Source of the DNA: Antitrichia curtipendula
Taxonomy: Eukaryota; Streptophyta; Bryopsida; Hypnales; Leucodontaceae
Length of the DNA stretch: 64,000 nt
Direction of reading: 5' to 3'
NCBI GenBank assembly: GCA_951230915.1
Contig: OX579641.1
Span: forward strand, 4,836,001-4,900,000
Part shown: positions 1-12,046 of the stretch, piece after piece
How positions within the stretch are numbered: position 1 is the first letter of the stretch
Layout of the letters: each line of letters opens with the position of its first letter
Notes under the pieces: model-generated
Databases searched by the model: none
What the model saw: only the letters and a program-made list of their open reading frames with translations
What the model was told of the DNA's origin: nothing
Made by a program: the position numbers and the translations under genes

Positions 1-2219
1 TACAAGGGGATCATGATAATACAAGGTGTTTTATTCTTTCATAATATGAATTCAAGTTTTGATTTTAGTATACAAGTTTTTTATTAAAGCATGTGCATCA
101 CAACTAAACATGTAAGCTTAGTTTAGCATTATTTAAATATTTTGAAGATTTTGAAGTAGAAAAGACACCTATGGGCATGCATTGAGAGAAAATCCAAGTA
201 AACAAACTATTGTTTTGAGTACTTAAGATCTCATCATGAGAAAGGTTGAGTCTAAATCTTTTTAGTGTGCATTCCATGAAAGGGTAGTAAGAATATCCTT
301 TATGGATGCAAAACTTCCCAAATCTAACTTTTGGAGCAAAGCCTTCTTAAAACTATATCAAATGACAACTTGTGGTGGAGATTTGTGTGGAGCGTGAGTT
401 CAAGAGGACATAACATCAAACTTTTCATCAAAAGAAATATTTGCAAAACCTATTTGGTATCAAAATTTAAGAGAGTTTCTTGTCTAGGGTGGAGTTTGCA
501 AAAAAATTTGCACTATAAATTGTTTGCTAGTAATCTTTTCTATTTTCTGTACTCCTTCATAAAATTTGTTTCTCTATAATGTGATTTGGCATTCACAATT
601 ACAAGTAGAAGAAATTCATTTCTCTATAATGTGGTTTGACAATCACAATCACAAGTAGAAGAAAAACCTTTATAGTTATATTCAAACTTATTTGGGGGCT
701 CATTAAAGTCAATGCATTATGGATAGTTCTAAATTAATCTTAAGATCTAAAAATTCAAAATATCAAAATTTCACATTTGCATTATATTATAATGATTCTA
801 CATTTAAATTCATAAATTATGATTTTTACACCAATTTATCAAACTTCACACTTCAATTTTGTAGTTGTTGCATCTTCTCAAATCTTGTTGAAATGGAGTC
901 ATTTTCTTCCAAAAATTTTGTTTCAAAATAGACTTCAACATATATATAGATGTAATCAATTACAAAATAGAACATGTTAATTTACAATTCTTTTTGAAAA
1001 CTTTGCATAATCTTTGCACAAAATATTGAACATTTATTCCAATTTCATCAAATTGATTATAGAAGAAGGCTATCTTTTGGATATTTAGATATTATTTTAG
1101 AGTATAAAAAGTTTATTTGAACAAAACATTGACCTAAGAGCATTGTGTTGGTCGGGATCCTTTGGGAAGGGCTTCTATTGTCTAAAGGTTCAAAATCAAC
1201 CTTCATTGTAATTTTGGTGCATAGTTTCAATGGTTTCATACAAGCACAAAATTCTGTACTTGCAAGGTAAGTACATCTAAAATCATCATTGATTACAAAA
1301 TAGAAAATCTAAATTCTTATCTAGAAATGTATGGTATTAAATTTGAGGAGTTAGAAAGTTTAAACATTAGAACCTAATGTCAATTTATGGTACACCAAAT
1401 AATGACACTTTAATTGAAAATTCGTAACTTATTTGTAAAAGGTAGGGCCCTATATTTATTCTAAAATTAAAAAAAAACATTATTTATTCTATTATGTATA
1501 AGTAATGTACATTTTAAACTTCAAATATATTAAACTAATACATAATGACGACAAAGTGGCACAATTAGTTATATAGGGTAAATAGGGTCTCTTTCTTTAC
1601 TATCTAAATAATGCATAGTGAATTATATTGAAATCATTTTTCACTTGCCAGTACAAACCAATAAAAATAAATCTTGTTATATAATAATAACTATGTTTAG
1701 TTACTAGTTGTGACAATTCTTAGTGCACATTCATTCTATTGTAGTCATTACATTGGTTTTGTAACATCTTATTAATGTTCTTGGCACTCATAAGTTGCCA
1801 CCTCTTTTGTTCCACACCATTTCCATTCATCTCCTTTAGTATTTGTGCATATTGCATATATAGGAATTAAAGTTTCCTTGTAGTCTTATTTTTAATGAGT
1901 TCCAACGTTTCAAACATGTTCTTGTGATAAAAATTGTTTGGTGGTTATACCACTATTAGTAAGTTTTAAAAGTTAACAAATTGGTGTTGAAAAGGGAAGT
2001 CATCAAATTGCCTTTTTGTTTGGTCTACAATCTATTGCAATTTTGTTTTGAGTGATTTGTTAGATATCAGTAAGCAAGTCAGAGTGTTATTTTATGAGCC
2101 TTGGAAAAGTGAGCTCGAGAACGTGAGAGCCTTTGAGTTTCAAAATTTATGAGGTATTTAGCGTGTTGTTTGGATTTTGAACCTATAACCGTGATTTAGG
2201 AATTATTGATTTTTACAAC
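1..2219. other. AT-rich stretch without recognised gene
   Basis: I see no open frame with recognisable protein similarity in this stretch. The longest frames are short and low in complexity. The only structure I can support is a 50-bp tandem duplication near 568-667, listed separately. The sequence could be decayed transposon DNA, but no termini are visible. Confidence 0.5.
568..667. repeat. Two-copy tandem duplication, period 50 bp
   Basis: The phrase TTTCTCTATAATGTG is followed by a CACAATNACAAGTAGAAG block, and both recur 50 bases later with a few substitutions. This looks like a simple local duplication. No function is inferred. Confidence 0.7.
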
Positions 2220-2725
2220 TAATGAATCCTAGGGAGCTCTCAAGATTGGGACTCTCAAAAAAATAATAAATTTTTTTTTCCAATTTTTTTTCCTTTTTAT
2301 CATGACTTTGTCACCCATGGGATGTCCTTTGAAGGGTCTAGGATTTGGAATTTTCAAAAAAATAAAATTAGATTTTAAAAAATAAAATTTTATTACTTTA
2401 ATAATAATTGTTTTTTCACAATTCTATCACCTCTAGAAAACCCTCACAATAACTAATGGTCCATTTTGGGGTATGGGATTCGAAACTCTCAAAGTTTTTA
2501 TTTTTTTTTCAAATTTTCATTACAAAACTTTGTCACATCTAAAAAACCTTCTTGCTACCAAAAGGTTCCTTGGGGGGGTTGCAATTTGAGACACAAAAAA
2601 AAAAAATTAAAAAAAATTAAAAAAATTAAAATCTTCATTACCTCCATAAATTCCTATCGATACCAAAAGAATCCTTGGGGGCTCAAGGATTTGAGACTCA
2701 AAAATGTTTTTTTGATACTTCTTTA
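2220..2725 (+). repeat. Degenerate box repeat array, part 1
   Basis: About four to five imperfect units of roughly 100-130 bp. Each unit carries the same ordered boxes: an ACTTTGTCACC-like box, a CCTTTTGGTACCAAGAG-like box, a CCTTGGGGG-like box, GGATTTGAGACTCTCAAAA, then an A/T-rich spacer. Units are strongly diverged and separated by homopolymer runs. The same boxes reappear at 5222-6270. This is non-coding and looks like an old minisatellite or a decayed internally repetitive element. Confidence 0.6.
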
Positions 2726-3666
2726 AAATCAGAGTAGATTCTACCTCCTTTCAAAATTCATACTCGTAATACTCATAATAGATAAAAAGAATTTAATTTA
2801 GATATCAGAGTCTTATCTCATATCACAAGGTCCTATAATCATCATAATATATGAAAGAGTCATAGAATAATGATATTCTTGATATCCAAAGTATCAGCAT
2901 TCTAATCCAATAAAATGTAAACATAAGCTTATGGAGCTATTTTTTTTCCAAATAATATTGAAGGCAAATAGCAAGTTTTAGTATTAACTAAAGGATCATT
3001 TATAAAAAAAAAACATCCTTTAATTCAAGCCGTTCAATCAAATCTCTAGACAAGTAGTATATCACAAAGCAGTGTGGTCAATATTGATAACAGAACTTGT
3101 AAATCACAGAACTAAAGACTACAAAACTAAAGACTGATGCACTGAAGAGTACCAAACTGTAGACCATAGCGAGAGAGGAGAGAAAGAGTATGAACTAGAG
3201 AGTTTAAATCTCCTCCTGTCATTTTTCATTCCGTTGTCATGTAAGTCCCTTTCACCTATAATTTTGCTTGTTGCTCAAGCTAGTGTATGTTTCCAACCTC
3301 TGTAGAAGTTTAAGAGTACAACTAGCACATCACTCTTACTACAAATTTCATGCACAAAGATTGTCTTATTATTTGTCTATGATTGCTAACTACAAGAAAA
3401 AGGCTTGCTGCATCATATGCAAACTTTTTGTGCTCATAATATTGTTTTGGAGTAATTTTTCAAAAAAAGCCTCTGGAGGTGGTAATCCTCACGTGTACCC
3501 ATGTCAACCAGCAAATTGTTAGTGTGTCACTTGAAGTGTACAAGGTGTTCTGAGAGCCCAACACTATTTTTGCCACCCAAAGCTTGAGCAACCTTCTTGA
3601 CTTTACTAAAACTAAATTTGCAATTTGCCATTTGTTATGGCTTGTGCAACTCAATTTAGGTATACC
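2726..3666. other. No recognised gene
   Basis: AT-rich sequence with short frames only. I see no protein similarity, no inverted-repeat termini and no tandem repeat. Its right end abuts the TTAA element that begins at 3667. Confidence 0.5.
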
Positions 3667-4609
3667 TTAACCCCTAAAGGACCAAACACCGTTTTTTGAC
3701 AACATAGCGATTTTGGGCAGCTCACTATGACCGGAACTCTTCTTTTTTTTCTTTGAAATTTTCACATAAGATGTGCCCGAGGAGTAGCTTTAAGGTCCAA
3801 CAATTTTCGTAACTTTTGACTACATGGTTATAAAGTTATTGCATGATATGTCATTTTCATTGTTCGGCGGGCAGCCGGGGCAGCAAAAAAAACTTCTTTA
3901 AAAATCACTTTTAAAAAAAACTAAAATTTGAAATTGGTTCTTTAGATTTATATGTACGTGGGAGGCTTTGAATCATTCCATTCTGATCAATGAGTCAAAA
4001 GTTATGAGGATTCTTAGTTTGAGGGTAGTTATGGAATCTCTACTCTAAAATAAACTTTGAAGTCCTTTATTTAACTCGATTTTCAATATTTTTGAAAAAA
4101 AATAAAAACATTGGGTGTAGATTGTTTATTACAACATTATGATCGTTGAAATTGGCATTTTTCAATTTGATAAATAAATTCTTGACAATTTAGTGCTTTG
4201 AATCATTTTCTACCTCTTCCTACTTACTATTTTTTTCCTATGTGTTGTACAATTCCAAATGGTCTGAAAATTTTCAAGCATGTAGCCAACTTGCCTTGAA
4301 GAATAAATCCAAAGAGTAACCATCATTTTGGACATTTTTTCATACAAATGTGACCTTGTGGAAGGCAGCTGCCCGTTTTTTTGCAGGGACAAAAAAAGGA
4401 TTCTTGTCAATTCAAACACTATTATCTTGCAATCCACTTAGTGGGAAATTCTGAAATTTTTTCCACATCTTCTTAAACAAGTTTACTACAAGATCCTACG
4501 GCTACAAGTGTCCAAAAATGTTTTTTTTCTAAAATTTGGCACTAGTATTAGAAATGGCAGTTCTGGAGTGGTTTTGGTGAAAACATAGTCAAAAACCTTT
4601 AGAGGTTAA
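3667..4609 (+). mobile_element. TTAA-flanked piggyBac-like MITE, copy A (943 bp class)
   Basis: The element opens with TTAACCCCTAAAGG and closes with the inverse complement CCTTTAGAGGTTAA, so a 13-14 bp terminal inverted repeat is bounded by TTAA on both sides. No transposase frame is present, so it is non-autonomous. Internal landmarks shared with the other copies are repeated GGGCAGC/GCTGCCC boxes, several AAAGTTATG phrases, and AAGATCCTACGG near the right end. It differs from the copy at 19846-20787 at only about fifteen positions by eye, which indicates recent movement. TTAA target and CCC-starting terminus match the piggyBac superfamily; assignment without a transposase is inference. Confidence 0.8.
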
Positions 4610-5145
4610 TTCTCCCACCATTATGTTTCAACCAAACTTCAATAATAGCTAGTATATTTCAAGTGGCGCAACAAGTCTTGTCACACAGTCATTTGCTAAT
4701 CAATCGGCTAAAATAGCCTTGAATACATGAATTAAATCAACTGGACTAGCTTTGAATATGTGAATTAAGATACAAGCCCCCAAGAAGCCGTCGTATAATT
4801 CTCATTACAATGTCCAAGCTAAGATTACTCTGTCCATTTACTGGCATGAGCAAGGTATTAGCAATTAGTGCTGAATTTTTTGATTAGCAGCAACTAATGC
4901 TGAAATTTTTGTAAACAATCTAAGATGGTGTCAAAATTTGTTAGGTAATTGATATATGTGATACATCTCAGATTTTGAAAAAACTAGAAATGTATAACAT
5001 ATGTATCTATCCATATATAGTATGGAAGAATATATCATTATAATCTATGTTTTTAATAGTGGTAGACTTTATAAGAACCTAGGAGTAAAACCTTGAATTT
5101 TGAGTCTAAGAAAAATAAAAATAAAAATAAAAATAATTAATAAAT

Positions 5146-5148
<3 letters not shown>
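4610..5148. other. No recognised gene
   Basis: AT-rich sequence between a TTAA element and an (AT)n tract. No coding or structural signal is seen. Confidence 0.5.

Positions 5149-5213
<65 letters not shown>
5149..5213. repeat. (AT)n microsatellite
   Basis: About 65 bases of uninterrupted AT dinucleotide. It reads as an Ile-Tyr run in the frame that crosses it, which is an artefact. The tract is likely length-polymorphic. Confidence 0.95.
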
Positions 5214-5216
<3 letters not shown>

Positions 5217-5221
5217 ATTAA

Positions 5222-6270
5222 TTATTTTGTGACTTTAGCACCCAAAATACTCCTTCCAGTATCAAAAAAATCCCTTGCAGGTTTGGAAGTTTGGAACTCT
5301 CAAGTTTTTATTTATAAATTAATAAAACTAATAAAATTAAAAATTAAAAATAATTTTTAGTCTTTTGGTTGAAAGTCTCAAATTCCAAACCCCACAAATA
5401 GGCTTTCTATACCAAGAGTTTTTTGGGGGTTGTTACAAAGTCGCACTTTTTTTTTAATAAATTAAATTAAATTTTTTGAAAGTCCCAAACTCCAAACCTT
5501 GTAAGGGGGGTCTCTGTACCAAGACAAAATTCTTGGGGTGACAAAGTTGCGATTTTTTTTTAAATTTTAAAAAAAAAAAATTCTTTTTTAATTTTTAATA
5601 AAAATTCCGTGACTTTATCACCCTGAGAACCTTTTTTGGGAACCGAAAGCCCCTTGCCGGTTTGGGGGGTTGAAAATCTCAGAAAAAATAAAAAGAGAAA
5701 GAGAGATTTTTTTAAATCATTTTAAAATTTTGAATTTTTTTTTGTGACTTTTTCAATCCCAAAAAACCCTGTCAATCTTGAAAAATCCCTACAACATTTG
5801 GGGCTTGGGACTTTCAAAAATGTACTCTTTTTAGTTGTGTTTTAATTTTAATCTTAAATTTTAAATTTGCAACTTTATCAACTCCTAAAATTCCTTTTAC
5901 TATCAAAAGCTTCATTGTAGGGTTTGGAATTTGGTACTTTCTAAAAGAAAAAAATTATTATTGTTATTATTATTATTGTTATTATCATTATTTTTTTTTT
6001 TAAGTTCACGTCAAGAACTCCCTTTGGGTACCAAGAAACCTCTTACAGTGTTTGGGACTTTCAAAAAATAGATTTAAATAAAAATAAAAATTTGTAACCT
6101 CTTGAAACCCCCTTTTGATACCAAGAGCCCCCTTGCGGTGTTTTGGATTTAAGACTCTCAAAATTTTAAATTTTAAAAGAAAATCTATTGTTGTTGTTTT
6201 TCCACAACTTCGTCACCCCAAGAATCTCTTTGCAGGGGGGGGACTCTGAAAACATTTCTTTTTTCAATTT
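5222..6270. repeat. Degenerate box repeat array, part 2, both orientations
   Basis: About eight imperfect units with the same box order as 2220-2725: GTGACTTTATCACC, a GGTACCAAGAGCCCCTTG-like box, GGTTTGGGATTTGGGACT, then TCTCAAAA. Units near 5360-5450 and 5460-5560 are inverted relative to their neighbours; there TTGAAAGTCCCAAACTCC precedes GGTGACAAAGTTGCG. Spacers are homopolymer-rich. The mixture of orientations argues against simple unequal crossing-over of a satellite. Confidence 0.65.
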
Positions 6271-8281
6271 TTTGTTATGCATGAATGTGTATCACAACTC
6301 CATTACACACACACACCAAAAAAAACACTTGAGGTTTGGCGGGTAAAACACTCTAAAAATTTGTGCATTCTAAAAGATGGTGCCTACTATATGAACCCTC
6401 CATCAACTGTTCAAATCCAAAATATTTGTTTTCCCTTGGAATCCCTTCAAATGCTTGATTATGAACAAACATTTGCATAAGAAGAAAAAAAATGGGACTC
6501 GAGCTAGATTAAAATTATTGCTTGCTAGTGTACCAAGCCAAGCGCGGTGAGCGTGCCATCATGGTCCTTTGGTCTTAGGAAAAATGTTTTACTATTGATA
6601 TAAAATTTTTGAAATGTCTCCACTTTTCTTTCTATTGGCCTCAAAAATTTCAAATTTTTTTTGTCGGCGCTCCAATCTCACAAAACATGCACTCACAACT
6701 CTTCGATTCTCATTTTAGGCTCACAAACTAGCATCATTGTGTAGTAAGGTGGGTGGATGGAAGGGGGACCCGAGGCAATTCTACTTTTAAAAAATCCATC
6801 CAAACTTTCTAAAAATATTGAAAAAAATTTAATTAATTAATTAATTAACATCCAAGAAGTAGTGTCATAATCACAACTGCATCTCACTTTTGTGCATGGA
6901 TGGCTTCTATTGATCATGTATTCCAAATTGTGGACAAATAGACCATCATTAATCAAGGAGCAAAGTTAAAGGTGAATCCCCCACTTAACCTTGTATTTTA
7001 GTGACTACCTTGGTCATGGGAGGTTGTGTCCTTCTGAAGAACCAAATGGCAAGCGCTTTATGCAAAAAAAACTATGTTTAAGATTACCCATATCATTGTC
7101 CCTCATGTCATGATAGAAAAATTGAACAAAAAGTTAGATTATTCTTGGATGATTGTGACTTAGAAAAGATTTTAGATCTTTGATAATGGAATATCCAAGT
7201 GATTTTATGCACAATGGTCACTCAAATGAGAGTACAATGTTCGTAAGAAAAACAAGGATGGGCATACTTGTCTTCTCCTTGAGCTCATTCTATCTTGCCT
7301 TTTTTGAGGTGAATTTGTCTTTTTGAGGTGGGCAACAATTGTGTTGGCTGGATGACTTTTCAATCCATGCCCAAATTGACTGAAGCCACAAGAATTGTGA
7401 ACTACATTACACCACTCAACTTTTAAAAAATTCCACAAGGCGGAGTTAACTTGGAATTTAATGAAACTACCACCATTGGATTCCTAATGCACTCCATTTT
7501 TTTTTTAAACAATTTATAAAAAAAAAAGGTTCAAAATTTGAGAATGGGAAGCTCAAAGGAGAGGAGTAATCACCAGAAAATGGTCGCTTGGGTCATCGGT
7601 AGGGATTTAACCATGTCCTGTACAATGTCATTAAATTGTTCCCACACTTAATTGTGATTGCTTGATTGTTGATCTCTCTAAATTTTGGTTTTGGGGACCA
7701 AACTATATGACTACTCTAGTGGGATAGGAAGTTCCACTCTCAGAATTCATAGAAATTACACATCTTATCTTCTTTTTTTAATTTTTTAATTTAGTCCATG
7801 ATTTTCAATTGTTAATGCTACGAAAAAAAATGATAGAAAAAGGTGCCTCCACTTATGCTGAATTGCTTTTTTTGGCAGCTCTGTTTTCCAGCTTGCACAC
7901 AAATTGCATAAAATTCTTGAAAGCAAGGTCTCCACTGTTGAGATGGCTTTGCACTAGTCCGAACATGTTCCCATACTGAAGTTCTACCAAATCGATTGGT
8001 ACATCTACGGTGCAATCGTTGGACAACTTGCATTGCTGGGAGCCCCCCTGTCTCATCACATTATTAATCCTTTAGTGCCTCGGGATTCATAATACAATCA
8101 GTCATTATTAGGAAACCATATCCAGTGACTTTAAGAGCACTTTTGGAGATTTTTTAGTTTTTATTTTTTAATCAAAAGGCGAGACTTTTGGAGATTTGGT
8201 GAGTAAAAATTATTTTAACTAAAGTACCTTACAATATAAGATTACAAAAAAGCTTTTCAAACACTAATATCGGATTTTCAT
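6271..8281. other. No recognised gene; possible coding fossil near 7.8-8.06 kb
   Basis: Mostly AT-rich sequence. On the minus strand at 7853-8059 a short frame contains protein-like sequence (QYGNMFGLVQ and LAFKNFMQF), but an overlapping frame at 7818-8033 also looks protein-like. I cannot identify either, and both may be chance. No termini or repeats are recognised. Confidence 0.35.
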
Positions 8282-8869
8282 TTAACCCCTAAAACCCCGA
8301 GGGTGTTTTCTGCCAAAAACCACTCAAAACTACCACTTCTGCTGTATTCACTTATGGAAACCAATTTTTTTTTGTTTTTTGGGGAATTTAACCGTAGGAT
8401 CTTGTACTTAACTTGTCTGAGATCATGTAGTAAAAATTTCATCAAATTTGACCGTACGGATTGGAAGATATTAGCATTCAAAGTTGAACAAAAAGTTTTC
8501 TTTCAAGAAGATGCTTAAATAGCCCAAAAAACTAAGATTGTCCATAACTTTCTCATCCCTAGTCCAAATAGAATGAATCAAAGCTTCACGTATAGGTAAA
8601 AACATAATCTTTTAGGGAAAAAATTCAATTTTTTTTTTTGACCTTTTGTAATTTTTTGGGGGCTGCCCGCCAATCTCCATTTCTTGCTCATTGTGCCATA
8701 ACTTTTTCATCCGGCATCCGATTGAAATAAACATTATATATCCACAAAGCTCTTGCAAAGCTACACAACCTCAAAAAATCTCAAAAAAATTCACTTCAAA
8801 TTGAGACAGTAGGAACCTACCCGGACCCAAATTGTCCCCCGAGGGGACAAGGGGGATTTAGGGGTTTAA
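8282..8869 (-). mobile_element. TTAA piggyBac-like MITE, copy B (588 bp class)
   Basis: Starts TTAACCCCTAAAACCCC and ends in TTTAGGGGTTTAA, with TTAA at each edge. Orientation is inverted relative to copy A. It is very similar to the inner copies at 15604-16191 and 57526-58113, all of 588 bp. It contains the intact sequence GATGCTTAAATAGCCC, the empty version of the TTAA site occupied by another copy in the element at 57307-58472. No coding capacity. Confidence 0.8.
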
Positions 8870-9365
8870 TTCTTCTTACGCCAGACTTCTATGAACCAAA
8901 AATCAGTCAACACTTGCATATTGATAGACCAAAGAAAAATCAAAATTCCACATGGACATGCGCAATGGTTTTAAAAGGAAGAATTATAATTATTGGTTGG
9001 TAAAATTTTCAAGGGAGTCTCTTGAAATGTAGGAGAGTCTAGTGTTGGTATTTTGCACACCTAAGGACAATACTTTGAAAATTCATGACTTATTCATGTG
9101 GTGTCCAAATAATGCATTCTAAAATACCTTAAAATCTTCTTTTGGATGCCAATAATATCCATTACAAATCATTTATATTTAATAATAATAAATGTTCTCA
9201 TTTGTGATCAATGAGAATTGTTTCTAGGAGCACCTCTACTATAGCTTTGTAAGCAATTCTATATGATTTATTTATATGATTCTTTGAAACTTTGAAGGCA
9301 CGTAAGAGAGTTGCATGCTACTACCCCTTGGAGATCAATTTTCCCTCACAGCTGCAATTAGAAGT
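8870..9365. other. No recognised gene
   Basis: AT-rich spacer between two TTAA elements. Nothing recognised. Confidence 0.5.
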
Positions 9366-11354
9366 TTAACCCCTAAAGGTTTTTGACTATGTTTTCACAA
9401 AAAAACGCTCCCAAACTGCCATTTCTAGTACAAGTACCAAATTTTGGAAAAAAAACATTTTTGGACACATGTAACCGTAGGATCTTGTAGTAAACTAGTT
9501 TGAGAAGATGCGGAAAAAATTCCAGAAATTTCCACCGTGTAGATTGCAAGAAATTAGCATTTGAAGTGACAAAAAACCTTTTTTTGTCCCTGCGAAAAAC
9601 CGGGCAGCTGCACTTCACATGGTCACATTTGTATGAAAAAATGTCCAAAATGGTGGTAACTCTTTGGATTCATTATTCAAAGAAATTTAGCTACATGCTT
9701 GGAAAATTTCAGATCATTTGGAATTGTACAACATATAGGAAAAAAATAGTAAGTAGAAAGAAGTAGAAAATGATTCAAAACACTAAATTGTTAAGGATTT
9801 AATGATGGAATTGAAAAATGCCAATCCAAACGATTGTAATGTTGTAATAAACAATCTACACCTTGTGTTTATATTTTTCTCCAAAAATATTGAAAATTGA
9901 GTTAAATAAAGGACTTCAAAGTTTATTTTAGAGTAGAGATTCCATAACTACCCGCAAACTACCCACAACTAAAATTCCTCATAACTTTCATCTCATAAAT
10001 CAAAGTGGAATGATTCAAAGCTTTCCTTGAGCACATAAATCTAGAGAACCAATTTCAAATTTTTATTTCTCTAGAAAATGATTTTTAAAGAAGTTTTTTT
10101 TGCTGCCCGAGCTGCCCGCCGAACAATGAAAACTACATATCATACCATAACTTTTTAACCATGTGGTCAAAAGTTATGAAAATTGTTGGGCCCTAAAGCT
10201 ACTCCTCGGGCACATCTTGTGTGAAAATTTTAAAGAAAATAAATAAAAACTCCGTTCGTGGTGAGCTGCCCAAAAACGCTATGTGTTGAAGAAGGATAAT
10301 GACCTATTCGGAAATTACCCTATTAGTATAATAAGTTCGTTCCAAGGGAGACGGTCAAGTAGGAAATCAATGCTAATGGGATTAATACCTAAAAATAGGT
10401 AATACAATCCCAAAATAGAAGACTATGATCCAATTTGGAAAATTAATAACCACTCAATCTACAACGACATTGCATATATAACACTCTAAATTCCTTCTTT
10501 CTCACACACAATCCAAACTCTCATACAAATCAATATGGACTTCATACAAAACTCACAAATTGACTTAGAGCTCAATCAACCATACAATTTCCATCACATA
10601 CAACGACACCAACTTGATATGAATTTCTTTCATATTATTCTAGTTGGTGAATAAATCACTGTTAACACATATAAGTCTTTTTCACCACAATTGAATCCTA
10701 TCAACTTCCTCTTATTCCACTTTCATCAAAATCTTAAAATAATCTCCATCTTCATTAAGCTCTCATATTCTTCCATCCTCCATATCACTCCAACTTGGAC
10801 TGAATTACTTCACTTCTACTCACATCAACATGACTCGGCACACCAATTTGCTCACTCAAATATCCCACTTGGACACTTGACACAAGCAAAGACATAACAC
10901 ACAAAACAAACAAATACGCAGCACACCCGGCTGGGACTCGCAGTGGACACTCTTCAACACTGGGTAAACAAAATGACAAAATTCACAGACCAAATAGGCA
11001 GCCAAACCTTGGCGGTTATTCAAATTGAGAGAGACACCTAACCGACTTGGTAACCACCAACTTGGAATCTCAAAAAGAAACTGACCCAACTAATTTCCAA
11101 CTAGGACTCACATCAATCACAATTTGACACGTATTCCTATTTGGACTAGACATCTCAAAAACTAACTCCAAAAATCACATTCCAAATTGACAAAAATACA
11201 TATAATATCACCAAATTGAATACAAACACACCAAAAAACATATAAATCACTCTCAAAAACGACAAACAAATCACAAAAATGCCTTAAAAACAAATCCTAA
11301 TAGTTCATCTACACTATGTTGTCAAAAAATGGTGTTTGGTCCTTTAGGGGTTAA
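9366..11354 (-). mobile_element. TTAA piggyBac-like MITE, copy C, split by a solo LTR
   Basis: Begins TTAACCCCTAAAGG and ends CCTTTAGGGGTTAA, inverted relative to copy A. Removing the solo LTR at 10284-11313 and one CTATG duplicate leaves about 954 bp, the normal long class. The host sequence reads through the junction as GCTATG/TTGTCAAAAAA, matching copy A inverted. The LTR therefore inserted after this MITE. Confidence 0.8.
10284..11313 (+). mobile_element. Solo LTR, family 1, copy 1 (1030 bp)
   Basis: Starts TGTTGAAGAAGG and ends ATCTACA, so it has the TG...CA ends of an LTR. It is flanked on both sides by CTATG (10279-10283 and 11314-11318), a 5-bp target duplication. No gag/pol sequence lies beside it, so it is a solo LTR left by recombination. 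Shared landmarks with the other two copies are GTTCGTTCCAAGGGAG near the left end and GTTGGTGAATAAATCACTG in the middle. Many CCAACTTGGA-like palindromic boxes are scattered through it. Confidence 0.85.
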
Positions 11355-11466
11355 ATGATCTTTTAAAAGATTTGATACTAAATGTAAATATATTCCTAAT
11401 TCCCAAAAATAAATTTATTTTGTTGATGTAGTGCTCAGATCAAAAGTCAATACACTAAATAGGGAT

Positions 11467-12046
11467 TTAACCCCTAAAGTCCCATTGGCCCTATAAGAGC
11501 CAAAATGCGATTTTGGGTAGGCTCATACGGTCTCAATATTCATCTTAATTTACTATAACTTTAAGTAAAGCTAGAAAAACACATCAACTTCTTGGAAATA
11601 TAATTTTTATTTCAATTAGCCTATAAGCAAAAGTTATTGCACAAAATGCCAATGGAGGTCATCGGGCAGCCCAAAAATAAATTTAAAAAATATCATAATT
11701 TTTATTTTTATTTCTTTTTATCTAACACTTTATAAAAAAAATTCTTACGTGTAAAACTTTGAATCATTCTATTTGGACTAGTGATGAGAAAGTTATAGAC
11801 AATCTTGTTTTAGTGGCAATCTAAGGATGTTATTGGAAAAAAAAAAATTTGTCCAACTTTGAATGCTACTATCTTCCAATCTGTAAGGTCAAAATTGGTG
11901 AAATTTTTACCACATGATCTCAGACAAGTGAAGGACAAGATCCTATGGTTAGATTCTAAAAGAATTGTTTTTCTTCTTTCTTGGATGAATACAACAAATT
12001 TGAGTGTTTTTTGATCCAAAAAATGACCTTGGGACTTAGGGGTTAA
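11467..12046 (+). mobile_element. TTAA piggyBac-like MITE, copy D (580 bp)
   Basis: Starts TTAACCCCTAAAGTCCC and ends GGGACTTAGGGGTTAA. It belongs to the short class but is more diverged than copies B, F and M. Internal phrases GAGAAAGTTATAGAC and ACAAGATCCTATGG align with the other copies. No coding capacity. Confidence 0.75.

Noticed and set aside
5100..5360. Ile-Tyr repeat protein
   Set aside because: It is a translation of an (AT)n microsatellite.
8303..8518. Small protein repeated in several places (also at 15955-16251 and 57326-57517)
   Set aside because: The repeated frame is part of the TTAA MITE and exists on both strands of it. Frames differ between copies by indels and stops, so this is element conservation, not coding.
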